Positions 25,704 to 35,531 of a stretch of 64,000 nucleotides of DNA are shown here, piece by piece. This DNA comes from Bin87 sp963666415 (GTDB lineage Bacteria > Chloroflexota > Dehalococcoidia > Lucifugimonadales > UBA3495): NCBI GenBank assembly GCA_963666415.2, contig CAXXPD010000002.1:620001-684000 (forward strand). The letters are read 5' to 3'. A program made the translations under genes and the position numbers. The notes under the pieces were generated by a model. That model made no database searches. It worked only from the letters and a program-made list of their open reading frames with translations, and had not been told where the DNA came from. Position 1 is the first letter of the stretch; each line of letters begins with the position of its first letter.

Positions 25704-27274
25704 TCATGCTGACTGACGGCGGTATGCGGTGTAAGCGAAGACGCTACCGGGACGGGCGAAGCGGCCCGGCGGCATGGGCAAGGGTAGCTGGGGCATGGCC
25801 TCCTGTTCCAGGGCCTGCACCAGGATGCGTTCCAATCGGCGCACGTCGATGAGATCCACGGCCAGGGCCCGACGACAGGCGGCGTCCAGACGCTGCGCCG
25901 TGTAACGCTCGCCCAAACGCAGCAGCTTGTGTCCCTGCCGGATCTTGGCCCAGGGCAGGGGGCCGTCGAAGAGACGTTCAGCGTATTCGCCCACCGCCGG
26001 TCCCAGTGTCGCCGCGCTGCGCTGGATGCGATCCGGCGCTCTGGTGGTGTAGGCGGAAAGCTCGGCGGGGTAATCGTCGGGATCGGTGGAGCGTCCGCCC
26101 TGGGGCTGGCGGAGGTGGGTCTTGATCAGCTGGCCCCGGTGATAGATGTGCACCAGCTTGCTGCCCAGCCGGATTTCCACCTGCTGACGCGGCGGGCACC
26201 GGTCCGATGGCACCGAATACAGGGCCTGCTGACACTGGATGTGATGGTCGGGATGGACCTTGGCATTGCGCCAGTCGGCGATTTCGTAGGGCTCACCGTC
26301 CCAGGGCAGCAGGGTGTGGCGCTCCTCATCCTGGAAAACCACCAGGGGCTTCCGGCGAGTGGTGCCATGGATGCGCATTCCGGCCACCTCCAGACACCAG
26401 CGCTGGGCTTCGGCCCTCAGGTGGGGCAGAAACCGTGGAAATCGCCGCCCTTGAAGAAGCGCTCCCTGACGTACTGCACGCCACGCTCCACCTTGGGCTT
26501 GTCCTTGGGTTTCCGCACCCGCGCCGCATCGGCGATGAAACCCCGGCACTGCGAGTATTCCAGGAAGCCTCTGGTGAAGCGCGGATGCAGCGGGTCTGGT
26601 CCCGCCACCGCTGGCGGGCAATTGTCGATGACCAGATAGCGGGGCACCCCGCCGAAGCAGACCCACGCCGCTTCCAGTCCGGCGATGATGTCCTCCAGCG
26701 TCTGCCCATGGGTCGGCCAAACGAAGCTGTGCCGCGAGTAAGCCAGCACGATGATCAGCCCCCACACCGCCCGCCGGCGGCCTGTCGCTGGGTCCACAAT
26801 CATGCCCAACCGGCCGAAGTCCATCTCCGCCACCTCCCCGGGCGCGGTGTCCTCCATGCGCACCGTGGTCTGGCTGCGCCGCCGCCAGTTCCGCTTCAGA
26901 ACGAAGCGGCGCAACGACGGATACGATACCGGACACCCCCGCGCTGCCAGCAACTCCCGGATGCGGGTCAGCTGCAGCCGGTCGCCGGTGAGCCACTGGT
27001 AAATCTGGTCCGCCCACGGCTCCAGCAGGTCCTGCCCGGGCGTCACCGCCTGCCGCGGCCCCGGCTGCCCAATCGTCGCCAGCCGGCTCAGCTGCTCCGC
27101 GGTGGCAACCAGCCCATCCCGAACGATGCCCTCCTCTTGGGCTGCCGCCACGTACTTGGCGATGGTATCTCTCGACAAGCCGGTGCCCAACGCAATCTTG
27201 CGTTGGCTATCCCCCGCCTGCCAACGGCGAATGATCTCTGGTATTTCCATTCTGGAAACCTCCCGGTATGCCAT
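25704..27274 (-). pseudogene. istA: IS21 transposase IstA, frameshifted
   Basis: The N-terminal part (27274 to about 26420) has the HTH (IIRRWQAGDSQRKIALGTGLS) and the DDE core (EMDFGRLGMIV, DNCPP, ...PKVERGVQYVRERF). After GGDFHGF it stops; the C-terminal part (RAEAQRWCLEVAGMRIHGTTRRKPL... to 25704) is in another frame. A one-base change near 26430 accounts for it. IstA is therefore probably inactive, so this copy may be immobile unless helped in trans. Confidence 0.85.
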
Positions 27275-28809
27275 CGCTGCACCTCAATTCCAAAGTGCGG
27301 CAATGATCGCCGATGTGGCTCCCAAAGTGGCCTAATGACCCTGAAAATCTGGTGGGTAGATCCTGAAAAACTCCCAATTCACTGGCCTATAGATCCTGAA
27401 CAATGACAGACCTGTGGGGTGGGAGTGCCGGATCCCGCGTTTTTGTTCATATATAGCTGCAGACTGGTTAGGTGGTAGCCGGGTGCGTTGGTGCCCGTCG
27501 TGAACGGCATGGCTGCTTCGTTAGTGGTGCCTGCCCTTGGGCCTGCAAAGGCAATGTCTGAACTAGCCTGTCCTAGGTTTGAAACCAAGGTGCTTTCGGC
27601 AGCTGTATGGCTTGCCGTAATCAGTTCCTCTTCCTCTTCTGCCGCGGGAACCGTCGCCGTGAGCGTGTTGGACAGGGAACTAAGCCCAGCGGAGTTAAGG
27701 GCCTTCACGCCGTAGGTATGGGTCTGGCCCGCAGGCGGCGTCTGGTCGGTGTAGCTGGTTGAAGTCGACCCGGTGTCGTCTTCGATGACGACGAGGTTCT
27801 CGGCGTCGGGGCCGCGCAGGATCTGATACCCGGTGATCGAGTCGTCTTCCTCGATGTTGAACCATGAGAGCAGTACGTCCCCATCGGGCGTCACTGCGGT
27901 TGCTCCGATGAACGGTGCCGCGGGCAAGGGCAGCTTGACCTGGGCGGTGGTTTCCGTCCACGGTCCGTTCCACGGGCTGTTGGCATTCTCGCCGTCCGTG
28001 TAACGTGCCCGCACCCTGATGTTGTAGTCGGTGTCGTACTCGAGGCCGGCCAGCGTATGCGTGGTCGTCGTTGGATGGGCGTTGCCGGCTTCTGCTGTGT
28101 CGGCTGGGTAGTCCTCGGAGCTCTTGGCCCAGTTGACGTGGTAGTCAGTGGGGTCGGCGTGGGGCGCTGCGGGGGGTCCCCAAGTGAGGAGGAGCTGTCC
28201 GGAGGCGTCGGTGCCCGTGAGGGGTTCAATGGTTCCTGCTGGCGCAGTTGTATCTTCCTCGGCCGGTTCTTCCTGGACCGGGTCTTCTTTAGCCGGTTGT
28301 TGGACCGGTTCAGGGGTGGGCGTCTCCGCCGGTTCTCCGGCTACTGTGATGGTGGCAGCGGCCCATGGGCCGCCCCAGGATTTGCCTTCGTGTTCGCCTT
28401 TGTAGTAGCGAGCACGCATGCGGATCTTGTACTCGGTGTCGTGGCTGAGGTCCGTGATGGTGGCGGTCGTGTCGTCGGGAGTCGGGTAGACATGTCCCTC
28501 ATCGACCTTCCATGACTTGTACCCTTCGGTGGACTTGGCCCAGTCAACGCGGTAGTCGGTGGGCGTGGGGCTGGCCGTGTCCCAGGACACGGTCAGGGTG
28601 CCGGGCGCGTCGCTGGTCAGCGTGAGGCCCGTTATGGCGCCGTCGTCTCCTTGGGCCTGGGCACTCGAGAAGTAGAACGTGCTGATGGTAACGGCGACCA
28701 GCAGAATGGCGGCCAGAAAAACCCAGCGCCAGGACTGGAACGACTTGGGGTGCAGGCTCTTTTCAGAGGTGGGTTGTCCGGTATGGGTTGGTGGGAAATG
28801 GGGATTCAT

Positions 28810-29447
28810 GAAGGGGGTCCTTTTAGGTTGGTTGCCTTCCGTAACTCTGAGTTTTTGTTAGGGCTTTGCAAAAACAGAGGCGTCGACGACGGCGTCGGGT
28901 TAGAGTGGTGAATTCCGTCAAACGTAAGAGGATCTCTCAATCGTCATCTGACGGGAACACCACCAAAACCGGCCGAGGTGCCCTTCATTGGGAAGGTGCT
29001 TGCACAACGTCTTGCTTGCCCGGCGGAGTTATAACGCCATTTGCAGATTTGGAACCGCCGATCACCCCGGGGAGCCATTCCGGAGACAGCCTCACGAGCT
29101 CCTTTTACGGCCGATCTAAATCCCAAAAGCAAAGACAGCGCGACAATTCTTTGGCACGACGGCCGCAGTGGCGACACGGCGGTTCAATGAGCTTTGGTCG
29201 GCGGACGGAGATTGGTTATTTGTGGGATCTACAACTACAGGTACTCTAGTAGCAGAATACTAATCCCGTCAAGGTCGCGCTACGTATGAATTAGTACAGG
29301 ATGTGCCCACCACGGAACGGTCAAATTGACCGTTACCGTTGCTCAAGACGTTGCAGGCTAGGGAGAGGCTCCGATATGGTTTAGTAGTAAACGCTCATAT
29401 ACGTAACTGAGAACGGATAGTAGTTTTTATTCAGGCCGGTAGCGTCT
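28810..29447. other. Gene-free divergent region
   Basis: 638 bp between the minus-strand surface gene and the plus-strand LuxR gene. No gene supported; it should contain both promoters. Confidence 0.5.
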
Positions 29448-30173
29448 GTGGTGGATGGGATGAGGTTTCCCACAATGCGGGGAAATCCTGGGTTGCCGGT
29501 AATAAACGGCGAGGTAGTTCGCGTGACTCCCGATGGATTGTTCGGGTGGCTGGCGTCGGCCCCGTGTGGGGCTTTCGCGGTGTCACTGGACCAGACGATA
29601 GTGTTCTGGAACGGTGGGGCCCGGGCGGTGCTCGGTTATCCGGCCGGCCGCGTTGTCGGGCAGAAATGCTATGAAGTTATGGCCGGGCTCGGAGACAGCG
29701 GTTTGACGCCGGACTGTGCCGGTGGGTGCGCGTGTATGCGCTACGCTAGGGTCGGGATGGTGCCGGCGCCGATGGACGTGATGATGCGGTGCGCGTCAGG
29801 TGCCCGTAAACTTCTAAAGGTGCAGCCAATGGTGGTGTCGGGAGTCGGCGACTCAGGGCTGCTGGTGGTGTACCTGTTCGGCGATGCGGCGGAGGAATCT
29901 TCAACTGGAGCCTTTCGCTGGGAAGCAGGCCAGGGAAGTTCCCGTGGGCCGTTGACGGCGCGGGAGGTCGAGGTGCTGCGCTACCTGGCACTGGGCTGGG
30001 ACGTGGCGCACATTGCGACTGAGATGGGGCTGAGCCCGCATACGGTGCGGAACCACTCGACTAACTTGCGTCGGAAGCTGGACGTGAGGTCGAGCCTTGA
30101 AGCGGTGATGGCCGCAGTACGCTTGGGCGTGTTGACGTTCGACGAAGACCGGCGGGAAACCGACGGGTCCTGA
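29448..30173 (+). CDS. PAS-LuxR transcriptional regulator
   Basis: Up to 241 residues (GTG 29448; ATG 29460 also possible; no clear ribosome site). A PAS-like domain (APCGAFAVSLDQTIVFWNGGARAVLGYPAGRVVGQ) includes a cysteine-rich insertion (CAGGCACMR), and the C-terminus is a LuxR/GerE HTH (LTAREVEVLRYLALG...IATEMGLSPHTVRNH). A one-component sensor; the cysteines could bind metal or sense redox (inference). It is divergent from the surface-protein gene and may control it. Confidence 0.85.
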   Translation: MVDGMRFPTMRGNPGLPVINGEVVRVTPDGLFGWLASAPCGAFAVSLDQTIVFWNGGARAVLGYPAGRVVGQKCYEVMAGLGDSGLTPDCAGGCACMRYARVGMVPAPMDVMMRCASGARKLLKVQPMVVSGVGDSGLLVVYLFGDAAEESSTGAFRWEAGQGSSRGPLTAREVEVLRYLALGWDVAHIATEMGLSPHTVRNHSTNLRRKLDVRSSLEAVMAAVRLGVLTFDEDRRETDGS

Positions 30174-30603
30174 AATCCCTAAGTTTGGTCCCCCATCCTG
30201 ATTCAAAACTGGCCGCCCCGTTGGTCGGTGGCGGCCGGCGTCGCCGTTCGTCAGCGATGGTTACATTGTGCCAGTGAGGGACGATTGCGTGCCACGGCCG
30301 GGATTCTTCAGTCTCGGACGTAGTGGATTTCCACTCGCCACACGATCTCGGTGCGTGCTGACGATCGCGCGGGAAGGTAGTTGTTCCGTTGCCGCTCCGG
30401 CCAATGTGTTGAGATAAGCGACACTCGGGTTCACCGCCTTCGGACTGTCCATGTACGTGCAAATTTCCGGCATGGCATTTGACGAGACGACATTATTCAG
30501 GGTCGCTTACGTCCAAGAACAGGCCACCGACTGGGGCGAGCGCCGTCGGCAGGGCCTATAATCCGGTCAAGTCGTTCGCGCCGTGCGCTGCGGAGGTATT
30601 CCG
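30174..30603. other. Gene-free stretch with repeat A
   Basis: 430 bp; repeat A at 30204-30270, nothing else supported. Confidence 0.5.
30204..30270. repeat. Dispersed repeat A
   Basis: AAAACTGGCCGCCCCGTTGG...GGCGGCCGGCGTCG followed by CGTCAGCGATGGTTACATTGTGCCA, the usual tail of the family. Confidence 0.75.
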
Positions 30604-31653
30604 ATGGGAGAAGCATTTCAGGAGACGTTGGACAAAATAAAAAGCCAATCGGAGGTCTTAGGAGACCTTGACGAGAAAGCTGTCGAGTTCGTGGTAATTC
30701 TTCCGCTGCTGCAGCAGCTGGGATGGAATACCCACGATGTAACGGAGGTTTATCCACAACACAAGCTCTCCAACAATCACAGGCCCGATTTCGACCTACA
30801 GGTGGGCAGCGTGAGCCGGGTGATTATAGAGGTTAAGAAGTGGGCTGCCGACCTTAATCACGACAACGAGAGGCAACTCCAAAGGTACTGCCAAGAGGTT
30901 AATCCAAGCTTGGCCGCATTGACCAACGGGCACAAGTGGTGGCTTTACGTGGGTCCTTGGAAACGGCCCAAGGGAGGAGCGCTGCGTCCATTCTTGGATT
31001 TTGACGTCAGCGGTGACCCTGAAGAGTTAGAAAGCAACTTCACGCGGTTTCTAGCACGGGATAACCTGGCAGCGCAGCAGGACGCCAGACACACGGTCAC
31101 CGCTGCGAAGGGGTTACGCGAGAGGCAACAGAGACGCGCTGAAATAATACGGAAGTTGACGGAAGTGTGGAACGACTTGGAAACCGACGAGCGAGGTCTT
31201 TTTGAGGTCGTGAAAACCCTGGCTGAGAGTCACGAGATTCACCCCAGCGATAAAGACATCAAGGAGTTTGTTGCCAAATCGGGGTCTTTGGTGAACCAGG
31301 TGCCTAACGGGACCAAGAAGCCAGGTCCAGATCATAGTAAACCCGAGTTCTTCACAGTGAAGAAGGCAGGTGAGGATCCAATTCATGAAGCAGTCAAGAA
31401 CTGGACTGGTGTGCGACTCGGAGTATGCAGACTGATGCTAGAGCTGCATGGCGCGGGATTCCGTCAGTTCGTCTCTCAAAAACCGGAATGGTTTTTCGAT
31501 GCCTCTGGCCAGTACAGGCGGGAGATTGATCAAACAGGGATTTTTATCCCTACCGGCGGTAATAGGCAAAGCATTATCAAGGTTTGCCACGAAATTTTAG
31601 CCGAGTTCGGGTACCCGAAAGAATCTCTCGAGATTCAGGTGAATGGTGGCTGA
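30604..31653 (+). CDS. HsdR N-terminal domain protein
   Basis: 349 residues from ATG 30604 (GGAGG 8 bp upstream). FVVILPLLQQLGWN, then HRPDFDLQ, then VIIEVKKW give the PD-(D/E)xK pattern of type I restriction R N-terminal domains, with NGHKWWLYV as in family members. The C-terminal half (charged helix, then WTGVRLGVCRLMLELHG...) is unfamiliar and may be a specificity or effector domain. Flanked by dispersed repeats on both sides, like a cassette. Confidence 0.8.
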   Translation: MGEAFQETLDKIKSQSEVLGDLDEKAVEFVVILPLLQQLGWNTHDVTEVYPQHKLSNNHRPDFDLQVGSVSRVIIEVKKWAADLNHDNERQLQRYCQEVNPSLAALTNGHKWWLYVGPWKRPKGGALRPFLDFDVSGDPEELESNFTRFLARDNLAAQQDARHTVTAAKGLRERQQRRAEIIRKLTEVWNDLETDERGLFEVVKTLAESHEIHPSDKDIKEFVAKSGSLVNQVPNGTKKPGPDHSKPEFFTVKKAGEDPIHEAVKNWTGVRLGVCRLMLELHGAGFRQFVSQKPEWFFDASGQYRREIDQTGIFIPTGGNRQSIIKVCHEILAEFGYPKESLEIQVNGG

Positions 31654-32085
31654 TGAGCGCAGGAAGTCAGCTTCGCCACTTTCAACCCATGGACCGCGGC
31701 CTCCACACCCCGCGGCTGTGGTAGCAGTGGCTCCGCAGTGGCCTTGGCGGGTCAGATGTGTCCGGCACGCTGGGTTCGCCGATGGTGGGCGGTGGCGGCC
31801 GGCGTCGTCGTTGTGAGCGACACTTTCATTGTGCCGTCTGTAAACGGTGGCCATAAAGTGGGCCAGGTGGGCGGCTTGATGGTCGGGTTGCGATAACCCA
31901 GTGGTACGTTTTGCCGCCGCCGGCAACGAGGCTCTGCGGGAGCCCAATATCTTGGAAGCAGCGGCCTGATCAACGTCAAAAGGGATGACGCGCTTTTACA
32001 CCTGTTGGCGGGCCACTACCATGGCGTAAGATGTCTACGGTCTGGAATCAGAAATGCTCGGACAGATTGGCAGTGAGGTTGGAGG
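31654..32085. other. Gene-free stretch with repeat A remnant
   Basis: 432 bp; a degraded repeat A at 31771-31835, nothing else supported. Confidence 0.5.
31771..31835. repeat. Dispersed repeat A, degraded
   Basis: GGTGGGCGGTGGCGGCCGGCGTCGTCG followed by the family tail (GAGCGACACTTTCATTGTGCC). Confidence 0.6.
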
Positions 32086-32823
32086 ATGAACAAGGCAAGA
32101 GGGCTGTTTGTATTCCTTCTGTTGGTCATTCCAGTGGCGATTTCGTGCGCCGGCATGCAAACGGTGCGCATAGGTACCGAGGGGGCCTATCCCCCTTTTG
32201 GGTACCTCAACGACGCTGGGGAACTGGTAGGCTTTAAAATTGACCTGGGGAATGAGCTGTGCAATCGTGCCCAGCTGAAATGCCAGTGGCTGACCAACGA
32301 CTGGGAAACGATAATTCCCAATCTCCAGGGTAACAAGTACGACGCCATCATGGCCGGCATGAGCATTACCGAAGAACGGGACGAGTTGATCGACTTTACT
32401 CAACCCTACTTCCCGCCGGAGCCGTCGGTCTTCGTAGCCCTGGCCGGCACCGGGGACGCCACCGCCGGTGGACGGGTGGCGGTGCAGACTGCCACGGTCC
32501 AGGCCGACTATCTGGATGGCAAGGTTGCGTTACTCCTTGAGTACCCGTTGGCCGAAGACGCCGTGGTAGCGGTAATGAAGGGAGAGGCCGATGCGACCTT
32601 CGCATCAATTTCCTATCTCCAGGATATTGTGGCCGAGAGCGAAGGCAAGCTCGTCTTTTTGGGGACTGAGATTCTCTTGGACAAGGGTACGGGAATTGGG
32701 GTGCGTGAGGATGACGTGGGGCTCAGGGAGAAACTGGATGGCGCCATTGGGGAAATGAAGCAAGACGGCTCGCTGAATGACCTGATCAGGAAGTGGTTTG
32801 GAGAAAGCGCCCTGACTTTTTGA
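32086..32823 (+). CDS. Amino-acid ABC transporter-type binding lipoprotein
   Basis: 245 residues from ATG 32086 (TTGGAGG upstream). Signal peptide with lipobox VIPVAISC, then the type-3 solute-binding fold: VRIGTEGAYPPFGYLNDAGELVGFKIDLGNEL, MAGMSITEERDELIDFTQPYF, C-terminal LNDLIRKWFG. Binds a polar or basic amino acid by family. No permease or ATPase gene is adjacent, so it is an orphan on the island, unless it acts in sensing. Confidence 0.88.
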   Translation: MNKARGLFVFLLLVIPVAISCAGMQTVRIGTEGAYPPFGYLNDAGELVGFKIDLGNELCNRAQLKCQWLTNDWETIIPNLQGNKYDAIMAGMSITEERDELIDFTQPYFPPEPSVFVALAGTGDATAGGRVAVQTATVQADYLDGKVALLLEYPLAEDAVVAVMKGEADATFASISYLQDIVAESEGKLVFLGTEILLDKGTGIGVREDDVGLREKLDGAIGEMKQDGSLNDLIRKWFGESALTF

Positions 32824-32904
32824 CCGGATGCCGGAATCGGTCGAAAACACTCGGGAGTGCAAAGTCCCCAAATACCATGCTCTGAAGACTGGCCTCAAAC
32901 CAGG

Positions 32905-33000
32905 CGTGCCCTGCGCCGTTGCCCCGCGTCCAAGTCTTGGCACTCCTGGCAGGTATTGCCCAGCTTCCCGTACGGCAGCAGCACCTTGCAGATGGAGTAG
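32905..33000 (-). pseudogene. Duplicated 3' end of the 34004 gene
   Basis: On the minus strand it reads CKVLLPYGKLGNTCQECQDL and RRRAR, matching the C-terminus of the protein at 34004-34429 (KMLLPDGKLGSTCQECQEI). Only the last 30 or so codons are present: a fragment left by duplication around the 33008 gene. Confidence 0.7.
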
Positions 33001-33007
33001 CTGGGGA

Positions 33008-33781
33008 CTAATCCGTTTGCGAAGGAACCTGCACCACGCGTAGCAGCGCTTGCATCTTCTTGGTTGCGTTGGGCATTGGGAATTCCAGCTGGCCGGAGAT
33101 TTCGTTCCTGATGCTGCGAAGGTAGCTTGAAATTGAAAAGACCCAAAGTTCGGTGAACTTGGGGTTGATTATCCAACTGCGCGGCTTTCGGAAAGCGAAT
33201 TGGTACGTGACATACGTCACTTTGAACAGGTGTTCGCCTTCGACCTGGTCCTGACTCAGCGAGTGGTCTTTGGGACTGATGGGCTGCCAGTAGATCAGGA
33301 GCGGCAGGAGGCGCCTGTCCTCTGTGCCTGCGGGCCGTTTCATCGGCACCAGCACTTTGGCCATTGGTTGGTGTCTCAGGGTGTTCGTTTCTGAGTTCCA
33401 CTGGCCGTCCCAGTTTTCCTGCTCGTGTTCGCGCATGTCTTCCACAGACGCATTGAGCATTATTCTCTTGTGCCCGGTGGAGTGAGCCGACACGCTTTTG
33501 ATCTCAGTTTGGAAGAGGACCTTTTGGCCGCCGGCCAGGTCGGCTTCTATCCATCGGTCCAGCCAGGGGCCCTTTTTCTGGCCCGTGGTGACCGGCTCAG
33601 TTCGTATGGCAACGTGTTCGACTCCGTTGCGGTGCAGGTAATGTTCCAGGGTTGCGGCGGCGAGGTCCTCGAAGATCATGCCAACGACTCCGGCAGAGTG
33701 CTTATCAGCCCAGTCGGGTTTTTCATCGGAAAATGACAGGATTTCGTTGACGTTGATCAGCACAGATGATTCTGTTGGCAT
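33008..33781 (-). CDS. Putative PD-(D/E)xK nuclease
   Basis: 257 residues. GMIFEDLAAATLEHYL, then WIEADLAGGQKVLFQTEIKSVSA supplies Glu, Asp and E-x-K of a PD-(D/E)xK fold. The remainder (YWQPISP..., TYVTYQFAF, WIINPKFTELWVFS) is beta-rich and unfamiliar. It lies between the duplicated ends of the 34004 family, suggesting insertion as a unit. Restriction-like activity is inference. Confidence 0.65.
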   Translation of the reverse strand: MPTESSVLINVNEILSFSDEKPDWADKHSAGVVGMIFEDLAAATLEHYLHRNGVEHVAIRTEPVTTGQKKGPWLDRWIEADLAGGQKVLFQTEIKSVSAHSTGHKRIMLNASVEDMREHEQENWDGQWNSETNTLRHQPMAKVLVPMKRPAGTEDRRLLPLLIYWQPISPKDHSLSQDQVEGEHLFKVTYVTYQFAFRKPRSWIINPKFTELWVFSISSYLRSIRNEISGQLEFPMPNATKKMQALLRVVQVPSQTD

Positions 33782-34003
33782 GACGGACTCCTGTTCTGGT
33801 TCGTGTCAGGCTGGAATGATTGCACTCCTGCCGGTGATACGGCAAGGGGATGTTCTATGTTACGGCGACCAGATTGTCGGATCGGTCTGGCACCAGGTCC
33901 AGTCGGGTGGATTCCCCGTCGGCGGTCCGTGCTTACAGCAGTGGTGGTCGTGGTCCGGATGTAACAGCAGTGTCGTCGCGCCCGTTCAGCTGGTCTGATG
34001 GCC

Positions 34004-34429
34004 TTATCCGGCACGGCGTCGCTGGCGGCGGCTTTGGCCGTCGATCTCTTGGCACTCCTGGCAGGTACTGCCCAGCTTCCCGTCAGGCAGCAGCATCTTG
34101 TCGTTGCCGCACTCGCAGGTCCGTTTTAGGATCTCGAGTGCTTGGTCCAGTTCGCGGTTCCGGTTGTTGTCCGGTTGGCAGTGCTCGGCAATCAGGTCTC
34201 GGTACAGTTTGGTGAATCTGGCGTAGGCGGTTGACGGTTGGCCGGCTTCTACATCAGCTCGGCCGTGGCTGGCCCAGTTGGATATGGTGTGGTATTGGAC
34301 GTTGCCGCCGTATTGCTCGGCTTTACGGGCGACGTCTCGGTACGTTCCGTCGCTTTCGGGGATTGCTCTAATTACTGCCACGATGTTTTCGGTGGTGAAC
34401 AGTCCGACGCCTCGTGTTGTGTTTGGCAT
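34004..34429 (-). CDS. Helical DNA-binding-like protein with zinc-ribbon tail
   Basis: 141 residues. The N-terminus (YRDVARKAEQYGGNVQYHTISNWASHG) looks like a helix-turn-helix; the C-terminus has CECGNDKMLLPDGKLGSTCQECQ, a CxC...CxxC zinc-ribbon pattern. A regulator or transposition-related adaptor is possible. A copy of its last codons lies at 32905-33000. Confidence 0.6.
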   Translation of the reverse strand: MPNTTRGVGLFTTENIVAVIRAIPESDGTYRDVARKAEQYGGNVQYHTISNWASHGRADVEAGQPSTAYARFTKLYRDLIAEHCQPDNNRNRELDQALEILKRTCECGNDKMLLPDGKLGSTCQECQEIDGQSRRQRRRAG

Positions 34430-34523
34430 GGTGGCCTCCGGTGCTGCTGGGGTTTGTCTCCTTCGTGTTGGCGGGTGTGCTCAGAGCGGCCCTGCTGAGT
34501 TGTCGCGCCCAACTGGGCCCTTG

Positions 34524-34766
34524 GTGTGCAAAGCAGGTCAGCAACGTGCTCTGGCAGGCTGTTGGGCCTGCTGTGCCGTCCTCTTAGGGCAGCAAAAAGG
34601 GCGGCTCAATTGAGCCGCCCATCGTGGGTCGTTTTTGCCCTGCCGTCGGTTAGTGGCGGCTCGGGCACTGTAGAAGGGCTGAGTTTCCGCCGTAGACAGC
34701 CACCCAGTTCGTTTGAGGGCTGCTGGGGTACTTTCTCCCCTGCCCTTTTGGTACTTGAGGGCGTCC
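34524..34766. repeat. Repeat family C, copy 2
   Basis: Nearly identical to 6871-7108 over about 240 bp, including GGGCGGCTC-AATT-GAGCCGCCC and flanking A5/T5 runs. It sits directly after module 2; copy 1 lies about 170 bp beyond the HsdR-like gene that follows module 1. Confidence 0.85.
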
Positions 34767-34769
34767 AGG

Positions 34770-35280
34770 GCCGTTTACTGTCAATTCCGGTGGTTTCTAT
34801 ACTTTGCAGGTAGAGCTTCTTCTGGTCTCTTCACCAAGGGTCCAATTCGGTGACTTCCGTGCACTTGAAGCGGTCAGCGTCATTCCTGATGCGTTGGCGC
34901 TAATCGTCAGTTGGGTTGGTGGACATCAAGTCGTCGGCTGGCGTTTTCCCGAGACGAAAACCGGCTTCTGGCAGGTAGTCCATCTCAAGGAGCCGACCCT
35001 GCTCCGACTCCAAGGATACCGGTCGTTCAAAATCGTCTCCCACCAGTGCGGTGTACCAGCCGTCGGCGGAGGACTCCAGTATCAGGGATCTCAGGTCGAG
35101 CTCGCCCGCGTAGAACCGGCGCAGCGGATCCGCGGCGACAGCGACCACCAGGTAACGGTCGGCGTCGCCTACGGTGTCAATCATGGTACCGACGTAGTGG
35201 TCGCCGACGTGATCCTGACCAGCGAATACCTGTACGCCGTCGTAATAGACGAGGGTGTTGGTGTGCTTGATGGTTTTCAT
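34770..35280 (-). pseudogene. Protein S2 of duplicated module, decayed
   Basis: From ATG 35280 it reads MKTIKHTNTLVYYDGVQVFAG and DHYVGTMID, homologous to S1 (7903-8517), but stops at 34900 after 126 residues. Beyond this the DNA still encodes FKCTEVTELDPW and KKLYLQSIET, matching the S1 C-terminus, in broken frames. It therefore has an internal deletion plus stops. Its start overlaps the M2 stop by 4 bp, as in module 1. Confidence 0.75.
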
Positions 35281-35531
35281 GTAGTCACCAGAGAGCAGTT
35301 TGCCATTATGTCGTAGCCCGCAAATGCCCACCACGTGCTGTGGTGGTGGTCTTCCCCGGTTAGCATGATGCGCCAGGTGCCTCGATCCAGTTGTACTTGG
35401 CAGAGCATCCTGCCGCGCATGGTGCGAAGTCCCATCAACTCCACTGCGGAGTCCAGGTCAGTACGAACCGACAGGCCGCGGGCTTGGCATTCGCCAATAT
35501 TATGAAAGACACGGTCCGGCCTTTCGGTCAC
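35277..35531 (-). CDS. Protein M2 of duplicated module
   Basis: 84 residues from GTG 35531, overlapping L2. ERPDRVFHNIGECQARGLSV ... HHSTWWAFAGYDIM aligns with M1 (8514-8891), which is about 40 residues longer at its N-terminus; L2 appears to have replaced that part. Function unknown. Confidence 0.65.
   Translation of the reverse strand: MTERPDRVFHNIGECQARGLSVRTDLDSAVELMGLRTMRGRMLCQVQLDRGTWRIMLTGEDHHHSTWWAFAGYDIMANCSLVTT

Larger units (their letters stand above)
24829..27408 (-). mobile_element. IS21-family element (2580 bp)
   Basis: Ends TGTCAATTTTCA... and ...TGAACAATGACA, i.e. TG...CA termini. The target duplication GACC (24825-24828 and 27409-27412) follows from comparison with the intact repeat unit 2. 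It carries istA and istB on the minus strand. Confidence 0.92.
24497..27598. repeat. Tandem repeat unit 1, split by IS21
   Basis: The unit is continuous across the IS21 element: left part 24497-24828, right part 27409-27598. High identity to unit 2 implies recent duplication or gene conversion. Confidence 0.8.
22623..28809 (-). pseudogene. FN3 / choice-of-anchor surface protein, broken
   Basis: The start at 28809 encodes an N-terminal membrane/signal segment (WRWVFLAAILLVAV), three fibronectin-III-like domains, a P/E-rich linker, then repeats beginning TLVSNLGQASSDIAFAG. After TPTPQV (27413) an IS21-type element intervenes; the frame resumes at 24828 with SIRGDNAGLPG. The next repeat ends in a TAG caused by a 27-nt insertion (near 24104-24130), and a last open part spans 22623-23963 with two domains of the ...GNDVDWFAFAAEADTNYQF type. 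Restored, it would exceed 1,100 residues. Likely cell-surface adhesion (family inference). Confidence 0.8.

Noticed and set aside
25929..27406. Long plus-strand ORFs over the IS21 genes
   Set aside because: Antisense shadows of istA in GC-rich DNA; the minus strand carries recognisable transposase motifs.
28057..28515. Plus-strand 152-residue ORF
   Set aside because: Antisense shadow of the P/E-rich linker and FN3 domains of the surface gene.
30583..30603. GTG at 30583 as start of the HsdR-like gene
   Set aside because: GGAGG at 30592 is correctly spaced for the ATG at 30604.
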